Below are positions 26,999 through 40,041 of a stretch of DNA of 64,000 nucleotides, in pieces. Within the stretch, counting starts at the first letter, position 1, and each line of letters begins with the position of its first letter. The position numbers and the translations under genes were made by a program. Under the pieces are notes generated by a model. That model was not told where the DNA came from and made no database searches. It was given only the letters and a program-made list of their open reading frames with translations. Source of the stretch: Macropodus opercularis (taxonomy: Eukaryota; Chordata; Actinopteri; Anabantiformes; Osphronemidae); the NCBI GenBank assembly GCA_030770545.1, contig CM061091.1, forward strand, positions 5,773,501-5,837,500. Direction: 5' to 3'.

Positions 26999-29900
26999 TT
27001 TTAATTTGGTGGTGATGTTTGGTGCTAATGTTTGCTAAAGTTCAAAATTTCAGATCAACTTTAACGATTAAAAACATTAGTTTACTACGTTACTGGTTTC
27101 ATTAATAGTAACAAAAGCGCGAATGTAGTGCTACTGCGTCGCAAAAGGTTAACTAACGATATCTATTGCCCCAAATCTTAGCGCTATCTTTTATTCGTAC
27201 TTCAGGCATTGCAAACTTTGTCGAACGGAGAGAAGTAGTGCTACCATAGTAACCACGTTGTTGCTAAGTTACGGTCACTTCCCGTGTTACTAAAAAGCCG
27301 TCCGTAGAAAAACAAGTCGTAAAATAGTTTCCTGATTGAGGCAGGTTTTGGTTTCTAGATTATTCTAAAAATGTGGTGCTGCCTTATAGAAAATCTTGAT
27401 GTCGAAACCTAGTTTTTAAGGCATTATATTATTGTTAATTGTGTATTATTATTAAATGACTGATTGGTTCATTGAGTCATTTCCCAGTCTGTGTCATAAT
27501 GGAGTCTGCTATATGGACAATTCTTGACAGGGAAATGCAAAATATACTAAGTCTGGACAGAGTAATGCTTAGTAGAGGTCCACATATTATTATCACCAGG
27601 TTTCTCTGACATGTTAAAATGTATGTAGGCCTACAGTCCGTTGACTAAAAGCCTTGTTGTTATGTAACAAATTTTACTTCACACTTCACTGAAGATCATT
27701 TTCACTGAAAAATCAAGAGTACATTTCAGCCAATCACACATGTCCTCCTTGATCAAACCTACTTCGCAACAGATGTACAACAAACTGAGTCAACACTAGC
27801 AGTCTAAACTATGGTCAGTGACATTGACCTTTGGAAATTGGGCACTTTCTATTCTTCAGCAACACAACTAAACTACACTAGTCATTTCAAAAATAACATT
27901 AAGGCAGGCAGTAAATATGCTTGTAGTATATAAAGAAATCCTCAGTATTGTAAAGACCAACAATCACAATACAAGGCCACTGTGACCCACTAACAGGCAA
28001 CACAACAAAACATTGGCAGCTGTTAAACGACCATGTTTGTAGAGAGGGAAATTACACGTAATCAGGGAGTTCTTCATTGTCACTGCACAGATAATTAAAA
28101 CTAGACACAAAACAGCACAGGTAATTACTCATACCTGAGCATGTCAACATTTTATTTGTTATCTGGTCTTATTTTGTATTACAGATAAAACTGGTGTTGG
28201 TGAAAAAAGAAATTGTTTTCATAAGAAGCCCAAAACCAATGATAAGTGATAACTTCCATAATGGGCATTTTATTACTACAGGAGGAGGCACAGGTGCAGC
28301 CATTAACACTAATTATCTGTCTGCTCAGATCAGTGACTCATGTGCATTTCTCAGACAATATTTAATGCAATTTTCTTTTGGTTTTTAGTCTTTACCATTT
28401 ATTGTCCTTACCTTATCACTTTTTTTCGTAGAACAAAACATTAAATGTGAGTCACTATGACCACGGAACACAAAATGCAATCAGATGGAGTGTGCTGTAT
28501 ATTTTCAGCCTTGTCAGTCTGGCAGTAATAAGTGGTTGCACAGAGAAGATAAGTTGAAATTTATCAAAGGGACATCCCACACATTGTCACAATCTATTCA
28601 CAAAGCACAGGCTGACAAATATTATGGGAGGTGAGCGTCATCAATTTTCATGACAGGCCATAGAATACGATTTAAATTCTAGCTGTGTATAAATCCATGT
28701 AGCTTTGCTTTATCTAGTAAATGTTCCCTGCACTCTTTCCTTAGCTTTGTCTTTTTTATGCTTTAGAAATATGAGAAAAGCAAAAATAAATATTGTGTGT
28801 AGGTTACATGTGCCAGCAATGCTGATTTAGTGGTGGCAGCACAGCGTGACCTCTGCCTTGAATGATGGAGGACATGTAGCTGTAGAAATAGTGACATAAA
28901 TTGTAAACACATCATCATGTTAAAAATATCAGTGTAGAAATACAGTAATAGGTGATGTACATACTGTCAATCTGCTGTTTTCTACCATCTGGCAGTGAGT
29001 GAGTAAGTGCATGGGTGTGAGAGAGAGACAAGGGGAGAGAGTGCTCAGAGTTTTTCTTTCCTGTCAGTCCATTTATCATCCATTTTCTGTGTTTTGTTTA
29101 CCAACTGGAGCTAAAAAGATTTATGCCATGTCACAGCCACAGGGAAAATAGATGACTTGACAGCTCTGGGTTAATTATTTCAAGCTTTAGCTCATTATTC
29201 CTGCAACATTCCAAGCAGGAGAAGCAAGAATAGTTGTGACAGGGTTAAATCTAACATGTTCACACAGGTTCAGGTTGGCTGTCCAACTCATGAAGACAGA
29301 TAGTATGTTCCTTTCATTGCCCACAACTCAGTGACCAGAGTATGAACGGTTTGTTTAACCAGGTCAATTTGTGTGTGTGCCTGATAAGAATACAAAAATC
29401 AATGTAGCACAAACTAAAACAAAAAGCTTTTTTGTTAGTTAAAATGCATATTAATATCAGTAACACATACAGTATCAAATTATTGATCTATTCAAAGATA
29501 TGGGTAGACAGCAGCCTATTGCTCAAATCTGGACGTAATAAACAAACATGAAGGGGAAAACAGATTGGTTGCCAAGGCCACTTCCATCTGTTATGTACCA
29601 ACCAGCTTTCGGAAGGCAAAAAAAGAATTCTGACTGTAAAACAACTGTTCTCAAGGTTTAGTTAAAACCTTAAAAATGCCCAACTGTGGGCCCCGTGTCA
29701 GCAAATTCCTCTGTTGTTAGAAAGCAACTGCTGCAATTATATAAGTGGTAAAGCAGGTTTTAACTATGAATGTCTATCCATCTTGAATTTAGATGTGCAC
29801 CTCAAGAGGAACTGGGTGTTCTAGTCAGTGGTAGTGGGAGGTCCATTGCAGTTTTAACCTCAGTTGTTGTATTATTACTGATGTCATAAATTAGAAGGTT

Positions 29901-30900
29901 GTTTCACGGGGAAATAAACCTAGTCAGTAATGCTAGGTGCAAACAAACAGCAGTACCTGGAGATGAATGATTCCAAAAGCAGTTCATTGTCTGCCTCTCT
30001 CTCGCTACCCCCAGGTTGCATTGTATACGAGCTATAGCACTGCATGGCATGTAGCGCAGGGAATGAGTCAGACCACCGGCTGTGAGTCTGGCTCGACAGT
30101 GGGGAGGAGTGAAGACATTTCACGCGGGGCTGGTAACAGCCAACAACACTGGTGTGGGTGATTTACAGGGTTATTGGGACGGAGGCCAACAACAAGCAAC
30201 GAAACAGGTCTTGATGCAGAGATTGAAATTGCTGTAATTATAATGATCCCAGCAGAACACCTACGCTATAAATGCTCCAAGTCAACATCAATTAAATGCT
30301 GCTTTTGGAAATGCACTCTGCACTAACCTCCTCACAGCCATCCCTAGTCGATGAAAAAAAAAACTGTTTGATTTCACTACTTTTGTTTTGAGAGGTTTTA
30401 CTGGATGCATGAGGTCAGTTGTTGTTTTAACGATTGGAAGGCACATAAAAGCAGCATTTTCAAACAGCAGTGGTTTCCTTTTTCCACGAGGAGATTTTTG
30501 CATTTGCATATTTTTTATGCCAGCAGCTTAAATTAAGAAAAAAACCCAGATGGCTTTCTCTATGCTGCACTCAAAATACATATATAGTCAAGAGATGCTG
30601 GTGAACCTGCTGGCACAGGGTTTGGCCCTGAGCAAGAGTTGTGTTTATTTATGTTTTCACCTCTGACTTCAGAGATACCTACTCCTAATAAATGTGTTTT
30701 CTCCTTCCCTCAGGTACAAACCCCACTTGCTCCTGCTTGCGCAGAGGCTGAAAGCCAATTATCCAATTAGCTGCGTTAGTGAAGGGGCTGTCCTTGGCAC
30801 GGCACTTCCCCAATTAGACAGGAACACGTGAATTTGTACCTCTACTTAGAGACGTGTGAACGGGACGTTCATGTTTTAACAGAAAAACCGTGACACTGTT
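26999..30900. other. Spacer between the divergent genes lrrc49 and larp6
   Basis: The lrrc49 promoter must lie in the first few hundred bases: 27000-27310 contains CpGs and ends the GC-poor gene body, but I see no clear TATA box. The remaining 3.5 kb is AT-rich with short frames. In human the THAP10 gene lies in this neighbourhood; I find no THAP zinc-finger pattern (C-x2/4-C with AVP-box) in any frame here. Confidence 0.5.
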
Positions 30901-30903
30901 TGT

Positions 30904-30921
30904 AAAAAAAAAAAAAAAAAA
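30904..30921. repeat. Poly(A) run, 18 bases
   Basis: Uninterrupted A run at the left edge of the region preceding larp6. A low-complexity tract that also codes poly-lysine in the open frame leading into larp6, which argues that the first part of that frame is not translated. Confidence 0.85.
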
Positions 30922-30922
30922 T

Positions 30923-31459
30923 ATGCACGCGTTGGTGAACGCCTTCATGCGCTGCTTGTCCTTCCTCTTTCCTCCTTCTTGGCTTTGTGTCAGCTTTTGC
31001 TTGTGGGTTGGGAATGAGTGCGATGAGACGCTGTCGCGGTCCAATCCCAGAGCTCGTTTCAAAAGTACAAAGCCTCTTACATATGAGGAAGTAGCAGCAG
31101 TAGCAGCAGCAGCAGTACTAGAAACACAAGGAGGCTGCTGCCCGTCGGTCCCACCAGGTCCAGGCTGCGTCTCTCTGGCTGCTACAAGCCCCGCTGCTCC
31201 TCAGGGCCCTCTGTCGGGTCGGATCTGGATCGGGGGTCTCTGGCGAGCCGTGGAGCGCGTCCTCGGAGCCCCCTGGGTCTTTCTCCGCCATCAGAACCGA
31301 GCAGCTTTACGCACCCCGTATCCTGTCTGTGCCTTCGAGCCGAGCAAGAATACAACCTTCCAAGGAGGCGCTGCTACTGCTGCTACTGCTGCTCCTGCTG
31401 CTACTACAACCCAGGAAGAGAAGGTAGACCGTGGAGGCACCGCGACTTGTTCGAGAAAC
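30923..31459 (+). other. Probable larp6 5' leader, with an open frame continuous with the CDS
   Basis: There is no stop codon in the larp6 frame from about 30890 up to the conserved start at 31460, and an in-frame ATG occurs at 30923. The stretch contains CAG/GCT-rich tracts (31090-31116 and 31371-31410) that would code short alanine runs, and is more GC-rich than its surroundings. I treat it as 5' untranslated leader because the ATG at 31460 gives a protein of normal LARP6 length and the upstream part shows no recognisable domain. An N-terminally extended isoform cannot be excluded. Confidence 0.55.
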
Positions 31460-34400
31460 ATGAGCGCGTCCGCGGGGATCCCCTGTCTGAGCCCACCGGA
31501 GTGCGCCTCAGATGCGTCAGCGGAGCAGTGCATCGATGAAGTAATCACCGTGGATCAGCACACGCAGGAGATGGCCACGGTGACGATAACCGTGGCCATT
31601 CAGGCGGCGGAGGACGAGGAACCCGAAGAGGTGTCACACACCCTCAATAATATTGACTTCCTCGGAGGCAGCTGTAGTGAGGACGAAATGGGAAGACATG
31701 ACAAATCAAGGTTTGAGTTATTTGGCGTTACTGTCTTAAATCCGGCGAGAATTTAATATGAACGTATGTATACATTTAAGTCACTCATATTGGGTTTACA
31801 GATACTTGTGGAAAAACTCAGACTTTCTGATAAACTTGCTTGATGCGAGTTAAGCGCGTCCTCCCCCCTAAACATAAAGCACAGTTTGAATTCAGTGAGG
31901 TTGGAGCGTGAGCAGCCTCATGACGTCAAGGTTATACATCCAGCCCAAGCAGTCGATTTCTGCGGGAGCTCTTATAGGCCACTGTTCCGCCTCGTAACTT
32001 CAGTAGGTGAAGTGCTGGCAGCACATGAGCAGCGTGGGTACAGCCGGGGTGTCTCGCTTCACCGTAAGAATGCCAGTCGTGCAGCACGATGCTATTCAAA
32101 CACAATGATAACACGGGCAGGTGTGTGACAGTGACAACAAAAGGCAGTAAACGTCGGTGTGCGCGGAGGACAATGCACGCTTTCAACTGGGAGCGTAAAT
32201 CCTCACAGACGCACTTGAGGGATATTATTATCTCATGGGTGAGGCCGCGGGGACGCGTCTAAACACCTGTAGGCAGCATTTCTGAGACACCTAGAGAGAT
32301 AAAGGATGGCGCCTTCATTTTAATCTAATTCCCTTGCGTCACGGTCTGCTATTTTTATCCTCTGGCCTATAAGTTCCCCTACTCGGACTACGCTCAAATA
32401 GTGATAGCAAGGCCAAAGGCTATAACAAATCACTTTCTCCTCGCCAAGTATTTTAGTCTTGTTGTAAATCACTCCTTAAAAGCTCTCTGATGTCAAAGTT
32501 TGCTCTAGCCCTTAAAAGAAATGCTGAATATTAAGATGATTGAACGTTATGGAAGAACGCAGGCAACTTAAAGGGAAATGTGCAAAATGTCAGCTGTCTG
32601 ATCGTGTGTGTGCTCCAATATTCCTGCAACGCGCCTTCAGAGACCTGAAATGCAGTAGGCTGGGTGTGTAAGTGAACTAATTTCAACCCGCGCAGTGAGG
32701 CAAAAATTCCGCTGCCTCTGATTTCTTTTTTTTCTTTCATTGACATGCTTAGATGTTGTGGTGTGGTCCTCTTTTGAAACTGCTCAGCGACTTAAGCTCT
32801 GAGCTTGAGCCAGCTGTGTGGTCAGTCTGCTGGAAAGCTGTTGACTGAGGGTGTGTGAGGGAGGAGGCTGGAGGAGGTGATGAGTCATCCACAAAATTTC
32901 ATCCAGACCCTCACTTTAATCTGCAAGGGATACCTGATGGTTTAGCTCGACGCGTTAAAGCTTCACCCATTTGACTGACATCAAATTGTCCCTGTGAAAA
33001 CCTCAGTCTGTGTCAGTTTTGTACATTGTGTGAAGTTGACGTGCCGAGCTCTACCATATTGTGCGTGTGGGAGGGAGAGCTTGTGACTCTGCGCCCTTCA
33101 GATGGTGAGGTATTGGCAGATTTGGCATTGGCGGGACACTGATCGATGTCTGGCACTGAGGCATGGTCACTATGGCAGGAAACATGACTTCTTGGGTGCA
33201 GCAGTGTAACAGTCCGGTTCTTTGTCACTCGCTAAATGAGACTGTTGCTGCCAACAGCTCGTAAGCCTCTGGTTTATCGTATTAATGGAAATGCAACGAG
33301 TAACAGATGTATTGTTGGAAGATTGGAAAATGAAACATTATGAGAGTCTCTGCTGACAATGAGGCATTTTTGTCTTCCCACACACAGCGGGGCCGGGACC
33401 AGTGGAGGTGAGCTGGAGGAGGAGAGCTGGCAGCCCCCGGATTCAGAGCTCATCCAGAAACTAGTCGCTCAGATCGAGTACTACTTGTCGGATGAGAACC
33501 TAGAACACGATGCCTTCCTGCTGAAACACGTCAGACGCAACAAACTCGGGTTTGTCAGCGTCAAGTTGCTCACTTCATTCAAAAAGGTAACCATGACTGC
33601 ACAGAACGAAGCAGATCGCAGGAAATAGTTTAGTGATTTCCATCCACAAACACTTTGCTAATATGTACAATAGTATAAATGAAAAACTACTGATATCTAT
33701 AGCTTATCATATGCTTTTGCATATTATATTTCTGAGTTAAAGGCGTCTGGATGTCTTAAATGAAGGTAAAGCATCACAGAGGAGCAAGCAGTTATAAAGC
33801 AAGGCTCTGGCCAAGGCTCCAAGTCTGCCTTGTTTAATTTCCAGTGACAGTGAGTTTGTGTAAATTGAATAGCATCCACTGGTGATTGAGGATGCGTGAT
33901 ATTCTCACATTCATTCACAACAGCTGGTGCTACTTTAGGCTCTAGATTCATTAGCTTCTGGTGGTTTTTCTTTTTAATCCCTGAGCACATGCTCATTTTT
34001 AATGTAAACAAGCGTTCTAATGCGAGCTCTGTGAAATGTTTTGAATATGTGCAAATGATACCGGAATTAATGAAATGTTGGAGTCTGAAACACAAGGGGC
34101 CTGAGATTAAATTGTAATAATGATTATGAGATTGCTCTCCTGATCCACTCAGCGTCTCAGCCGTGTCACATTGTTTCTTTGCAGGTGAAACACTTGACTC
34201 GCGACTGGAGAACAACTGCTTATGCTCTGAGACACTCAAAGATGCTAGAGTTGAATGACGAGGGGCGTAAAGTGCGGCGTAAGTCCGCAGTTCCAGTCTT
34301 TGCCAGTGAATCGCTGCCCAGTCGCATGCTGCTGTTAAGTGATCTGCAGAGGTGGCCGGAGCTGGCTGTTCTCACTAAGGATAATGGAAACGGTGAGGGT

Positions 34401-35282
34401 GGAGCCACTCAGCAGGAGCAGCTGATGAAACTGTTGCTGAAAGCATTCGGAACATATGGTGCCATCGCCTCTGTCAGAGTTCTGAAGCCCGGGAAGGATC
34501 TGCCGGCCGATCTGAAGAGGCTGAGTGGCCGCTACAGTCAGCTGGGCAGCGAAGAATGTGCAATCGTAGAGTTTGAGGAGGTGGAGGCTGCCGTCAAAGC
34601 CAATGAAGCTGTGGGGAGCGAGGATGGAGGGGCCAGTTCGCTGGGGCTGAAAGTGGTTCTGATTGGCACCAAGCCACCCAAGAAGAAGGTACCCAAAGAG
34701 CGACCGCGTGAGGAGGGAGGGATGCGTAAGAGCCGCTCGCTCAACAGTAGAGTACGAGAGCTGCAGTACCACGGAGAGGACTCGGCCTGCAGCTCTTCAG
34801 AGACTGAGAGCACCCCTACATCCCCCAGGCTGGCCAGAAAGTCCCAGTCCTGCAACAAGCTCAGTCCCACTACCGCAGGCATCAACTTCCAGAACAATCA
34901 CCTGAGTCCCAGTATGTCCCCACGTAACAGTCCCTGGTCTAGCCCTCGTGGCAGCCCCTGTCCTCAGCGCAAAGCCCCTCATTCCCACAAATCTCCCTTA
35001 GCCAGTGAGGGCAGACTGAGCCCTGAGCCCGGGCACCGCTGGGCAGACTACTCGTCAGACAGCAGCCTCACTCCTTCAGGGAGCCCGTGGGTTCAGCGCC
35101 GCAAGCAGGTGGCGTCTCAAGAGAGCAGCCCGGTCGGCAGCCCAATGCTCGGCAGAAAGATCCAGAACGCCGACGGCCTGCCACCGGGTGTAATGAGGCT
35201 GCCGAGGGGTCCAGACGGAACCCGCGGCTTTCACTGTGTCACTGTTGGCGAGAGGGGAAAGACTGCCTCTACCCAGACTTGA
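31460..35282 (+). CDS. larp6: larp6, La-related protein 6 (acheron)
   Basis: RNA-binding protein; human LARP6 binds the 5' stem-loop of type I and III collagen mRNAs and controls their translation. Three coding exons, 31460-31710, 33388-33586 and 34185-35282, join in frame (phases 2 and 0) to 515 residues against 491 in human. Order: acidic low-complexity N-terminus (1-90); La motif from about 97 to 180 (LIQKLVAQIEYYLSDENLEHD, then LLKHVRRNKLGFVSVKLLTSFKKVKHLTRDW); RRM from about 195 to 290 (MLLLSDLQ, later FGTYGAIASVRVLKPGK and ECAIVEFEEVEAA); a basic KKKVPKERPRE segment; a Ser-Pro-rich region; and a SUZ-C box at the C-terminus (GSPMLGRKIQNADGLPPGVM, then RGPDGTRGF). The large last exon is typical of LARP6. 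Teleosts usually keep two copies (larp6a and larp6b); I do not assign which. The exon 1 donor (AAG/GTTTGA) is weak but required by phase. Confidence 0.95.
31711..33387. other. larp6 intron 1, nothing recognised
   Basis: 1.7 kb between the acidic N-terminal exon and the La-motif exon. The first part (31880-32240) is relatively GC-rich with CpGs, possibly an extension of the promoter CpG region. No gene seen. Confidence 0.5.
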
Positions 35283-36064
35283 TGAACCGAACATCCTTAT
35301 GCATTTATTGGCCCCAGTAACACAATGATATGGTGTAAATTTGAGCTGCTGGCCGTGTCGCTCAGCCCCCACCCCACCTCTGAGGCTATGTAGATATATT
35401 TTTGTTCAGTTTTCAGTCAGTTATATTTTTATACAATGTTTTGAGTTACCATGGAAACATTAGTGTTTGGACTAATGGGAATTTGAGTGAATGGAAGTTG
35501 ATATTGCTTTGAGAGAAATCTTTACATATGCTATTGAAATAGACTGTCACCTCCATTGCTGTTGAAACTTGTTCTATGTGGGGCGGGTTGGATTTAGTTT
35601 AGTTTTTTTAATTGGAAGTGTCCTGTTTTTGTGTGTGTGTGTGCGTGCGTGAAAGCTCACAACATTGTCTGTGAATGGTGTAAGAGGCATAGGCGCTTGG
35701 AGCGGGGGACGATATCACCATATGCCTTTTCTGTATTTGTCTACTGTGAGTTTGATTTTTACATGGTCTCTGAACTGAGGCTATAATCGCTCCACTGCCA
35801 TAACGGCTAAACATGGACATGATGTTTTTTTCTCTTCTTTTTTTTTTTAGTTTTTATTTTGTATTTTTTTAATTTCATTGTTTTGAATAAGCTTTGGCAC
35901 TTGGTTGGAAAGGGTCTATTCTTGCCCTGTAAATGTCGATTATTTGGCAAGTAGCTTTTTTTTTGTCTTTATTGTAGCTTTTATTTAATTTTTTTTTCTT
36001 CTGGGCGTATGGTTCCATCAGTCTATTTTCACAGTGAGGTTTGAGGGATGTTCAGGTCAGGCAG

Positions 36065-36070
36065 AATAAA
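36065..36070 (+). terminator. Polyadenylation signal AATAAA, larp6 (proximal)
   Basis: Canonical hexamer about 780 bases after the larp6 stop, followed by a T-rich stretch. Confidence 0.55.
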
Positions 36071-36136
36071 CGCTCTTTTTGTTCATGCCTTTACATCTGA
36101 GCTGGGGTGTTTGTACAGTGCAGTTCCTGTTGTACA

Positions 36137-36142
36137 AATAAA
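36137..36142 (+). terminator. Polyadenylation signal AATAAA, larp6 (distal)
   Basis: Second canonical hexamer, 72 bases past the first, with a GT- and T-rich stretch downstream (GATTTGTTCATTTGTTT), the usual downstream element. The better candidate of the pair. Confidence 0.6.
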
Positions 36143-36224
36143 TCACTGAAATTGCACTTGGCCTGATTTGTTCATTTGTTTATGACACATTTTGAGGTGG
36201 TCGTTGACAACCATCACAATCCAA

Positions 36225-36245
36225 TTTTTTTTTTTTTTTTTTTTT
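36225..36245. repeat. Poly(T) run, about 21 bases
   Basis: Uninterrupted T run just beyond the larp6 polyadenylation signals. It could be genomic low complexity or the tail of an inverted retroelement; no element body is recognisable next to it. Confidence 0.8.
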
Positions 36246-37071
36246 CTCAATATGTACAAAAGATTAACAGAGATATTGTTGCACTGCCAAGACTGTAGAA
36301 GCGATTTCAGCCTCAAGAGCAAAATTGGCACGTTGGTGTGTTTTTTTTAAAATAGAGTGGACAGATGGGACACGATGAAAAGCAAGTTGATGGATTAGAA
36401 GCTCCATCAACAGTTTATGGGAAACAGGAAATTGGAAAAAACTTTTTGCAAGCATTTTTTAAGTAAACTTTGTTTTGCACATACAACACAACCTATTTAC
36501 TCTTCTCCTTTTGGTTCTAATTTTCTGGTTTTACAATGAATGTGGTGACTCCACAGATGCTGATCATCAGGGAAAACCTCAAATGTTTACAAAGGATCCA
36601 CACAGATTTTTTTTTTTTCTTTTAAACTTAGCGCAGCATTGTATAATTACTTGTGTAACAGGCAGTTGTTTTCATCTGTGTCAGGTTTAAAGATCCTCAT
36701 TCATACATCATCCAAGCTGTATTTTGCAATTTTCAACTCCACAGGTTCTCTTGAAGTGCTTTGTGCTTTATGTTTTGAATTGTATAAATTTTCTCCTACA
36801 GTTCTCTTGCAGACAGCAGCAAACATTTCCTTTATGACTTGTTTATATTTTGCTGCTTTTACCTTAACCTTTTCAGGGACTGCTACAAAACTGAATTTCC
36901 ACAGCATGAGGCTGCCACCTCCAGGCTTGATGCCAGTACAAGTGTGTTTCTTATAATGGCCACAGAGATAAAAAAAAAAAAAAATAGTCCTGTCTCGTTT
37001 TGAACAATTTGTGAGGAACAGTCCGTGATGAAAATTTTCTGGTATATCGTTCTAAGGTTTGACACCTTTTA

Positions 37072-37094
37072 ATATATATATATATATATATATA
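37072..37094. repeat. (TA)n microsatellite
   Basis: About 11 uninterrupted TA units in the spacer between larp6 and tm2d3. Confidence 0.9.
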
Positions 37095-39127
37095 GAGGCT
37101 GAATATAGTATTATAGTTGCAATGTATTTCCCATTCAGTTTATTTTTATGTATTAAAGTCATTGCGCTTTAATTAGTTCTGTGTGAGTCAAGAAACATAA
37201 CTTGCTACATTAGTGATTATTTTATGGTACAAATGTAATGAATTATTTTGTGCTTCATATTTCTCCCTACTTTAGGTCATATTGTAGTTTTTGTAATTAC
37301 ATTGTCCCCTCAGCTGATTGATGTGGGAAAAATAAATGTTAACTTCATTATGATTCAGTGATAATAAAATAAAAACTCTCCAAGGAAAGCAAATACTTTT
37401 TATAGGCACTGAAATAAGTGTCAGGTCCTCAGGTGGTATCAAGTGCTACTTAGCAACCACATAAGAGTGAGAGAATGGAGCACGCAGTTGGGCGCTCAAA
37501 GAGCTGTTAGATGTTTGTATTCTGTGGTGCAGCATTCTGTTAGAAATGGCATCTCCGGTAGGAGGGAGCATAATGAAAAGATGTTGGGCAGCGTTGGATA
37601 CAAAGGGTCAGAACCTGTGCTCCAAAATTCAGAGCCACGGTGAGACTACGTGGGGTTGTGTAACAGAGGGATGAATGTACTTTTGTTCTCTTCTTTAAAT
37701 TATTAGAAATCCAGAATGAGGAAGTCGTGATAGCATGTGTCTTTGTTAGATAATACTTTTTGATTGTCATGACCCTTCATTCAACATACTGAGCAATGAT
37801 GCAATTTAATTATTATTCTCACAAGACGAACTTCTATATAATTTGACAGCAAATTGGAAGATTATAAAGAGAGATAATACCACTCTGGTCATTACTTGTA
37901 ATTGGCCAGTAGCCATTAAGGCACGAATAAAATGTTATTTAATGCAGTAATTTAGATATTTACTCCAGATCTTTCTAATTAGTAAGATGTGGTCTTCAGA
38001 GCACAGATGCTGAAGAAAAACATCCCAGTTTTGTTTGTCTACTTTATGATGTACAGCTTAGTTTATATCATGCAATTGTGCACTTTGCTTTGCGTTATAT
38101 TAAAACATGATCCTATTATATATTAAACATTTTAAACATAGCTACTAAATATAATATCAACAGAACTGGGCTGTGCTGGGACAGAGAGTGGCAACAACCA
38201 GAGATAAAAACCTTAAATCTGCAAAAGGTTATTAAAAAAAATTAAAATCCAGCAAAGAAAATATTTACGTGAACATTTTTCTCTATTCCTGAGCTCATGA
38301 ACTGTATGACACACACTTGCATCAGTCTGTGGGAGGAAGCTGTAGTGGCTGCGAGTGGGTTGTGCTAAATTTGAGGAACTAGAAATAGGGTGGAGTAAAT
38401 TTACAACAGCTACAGACGAGCAGCCAATTGGAAAAGTCGATACAAAATGAGAGCTTACTAGAGAGGAAATTACTATTTTTTTTCATCTCTCACATTATGT
38501 AACATTATTACAGAGATCTGCAGTACATCAACCGTATTATTAAATAGTCCTGAAAGATTTTGCCTGATTAAGTCAACTGTCACACTGATGTATAGCTGCC
38601 ATCTGTTGCATTTTGCTGCCTTGCCCCACAGCTCTAGAACAGCAGCAGTTCAGAAAGTGTGTGCGCTTTACTTACCACACGTGTGTTCTCTGCTGGCTGT
38701 CTGCTTCTGTCACACACCTTTGGGCAACATTGGTGTCTGTTCAGTGTGTTCTGTCCAGAGGCTCTAGAGGGAAGAGCAATCGAGCAGAAGGTCCAAGCTC
38801 ATTGCTCCATGGAACAAAGCAGCTGTCCTGCAATCTTAAAATAAGTTAGAAGATATTGACAATGCAAAGAAATACAGTATTCTATCCAGGACTAAAAATC
38901 AATCATAAATAATTTCAGCTGACTTGAACATTTGAACAGAAATGTCTTGTCTACATTTTTCACCATTGTGTCAAAGTTTTTATTTATCTTTATTAATCTG
39001 TTGAAAATCAGGTCGCATTGGACTGGAACAGTGTGAACAAATCAGGCTACTATCAAATAAGTCAAAATATTTAGCCTTAGTTCTTGACTGTGTTGGGAAA
39101 ACAATTAAACACAACACATTATAAATT

Positions 39128-39133
39128 TTTATT
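39128..39133 (-). terminator. Polyadenylation signal AATAAA, tm2d3
   Basis: AATAAA on the minus strand, about 0.9 kb after the tm2d3 stop codon. The 3' untranslated region would then be about 39110-40041. No nearer canonical hexamer was noticed. Confidence 0.5.
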
Positions 39134-40041
39134 TACACAACTCAAAACTATCATTTACAGTGTTTCAACAAAACAGAATGACATGAACCATATTTACATA
39201 AACCAAGCATAAGATTTTATACTGCACAGACTAAAGTGAAGATCTTAGTGTTAATACATAGAACTTTTTACAGTGGCATGACTGAAATTAAACTGACTGC
39301 TAAAGATATTTAAAAGAGAAACCACAAGTAACTGCAGTTAGTGCAACACGTGTGGAGTGTTTTGATATTTATCATGTACACGTCTATGCTGTTGAAGATG
39401 AGTATCTGTGCATTTCCCAAAAATCAGACCATGCTGCAGTAAGTGATGCCAGCAAATACAGAAAGGCCAAGGTATCATTTCTGATATAGAAGAAACCGTG
39501 CATGTAAAATAACCGATAAATTGATCCACAGGAATCAAGAACTGTGAATCTTTCCACCTACTGTTATGTGCTCCTTTGGGACATAAATACCCTTTAGCTT
39601 CCCTACTGAGTGTGGTTGACTCAGTCATTAATGCTTTTACCCAAATTTATGAAAGAAATAGCGCACAGCTCAAGAGTGACGGGGTTTTGTGAAAGCACGG
39701 CTCCACAGGAAACCAAATGTATCATTATATCAGCATGACAGAGCCTGACCACCATTTCGATCAAACCAAGGTAATTACTGGCTCCTCATCTTACTTCCTG
39801 CACAGCTCTATCTGCAGAATCTTCAAAGTGATTGTAATTGATCTGATGGCTGTGTGGGTAGAGTCATCGTTGGTGCGATGAGGAAAACACTTCCTGCGTG
39901 TTAGCAGATGGGATGAGGACGTGTTGCACAGGGAGCTTCAGCAGGCAAACGTGGTAAGAACAGCACTTCTGAGATCTGCTGTCTTTAAGAGTGAAGAGGA
40001 AGAGCTCACAATCCAATCAGCCACATCTCCAGACCTTTGCT

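Larger units (their letters stand above)
35283..36160 (+). other. larp6 3' untranslated region
   Basis: Follows the larp6 stop codon; T-rich with several poly(T) tracts in its second half. Ends at one of two AATAAA hexamers listed separately, giving a length of about 0.8-0.9 kb. Confidence 0.65.
36161..39110. other. Spacer between the convergent genes larp6 and tm2d3
   Basis: About 2.9 kb of AT-rich DNA with poly(T)/poly(A) tracts and a TA repeat. No gene recognised; frames are short and on both strands. Confidence 0.5.

Noticed and set aside
31291..31548. 85-codon minus frame opposite larp6 exon 1
   Set aside because: Shadow of the GC-rich coding and leader sequence; no domain and no conserved start.
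34335..34897. Minus-strand frames of 119 and 145 codons across the last larp6 exon
   Set aside because: Antisense shadows of the intact larp6 coding exon, which fully explains the open frames.
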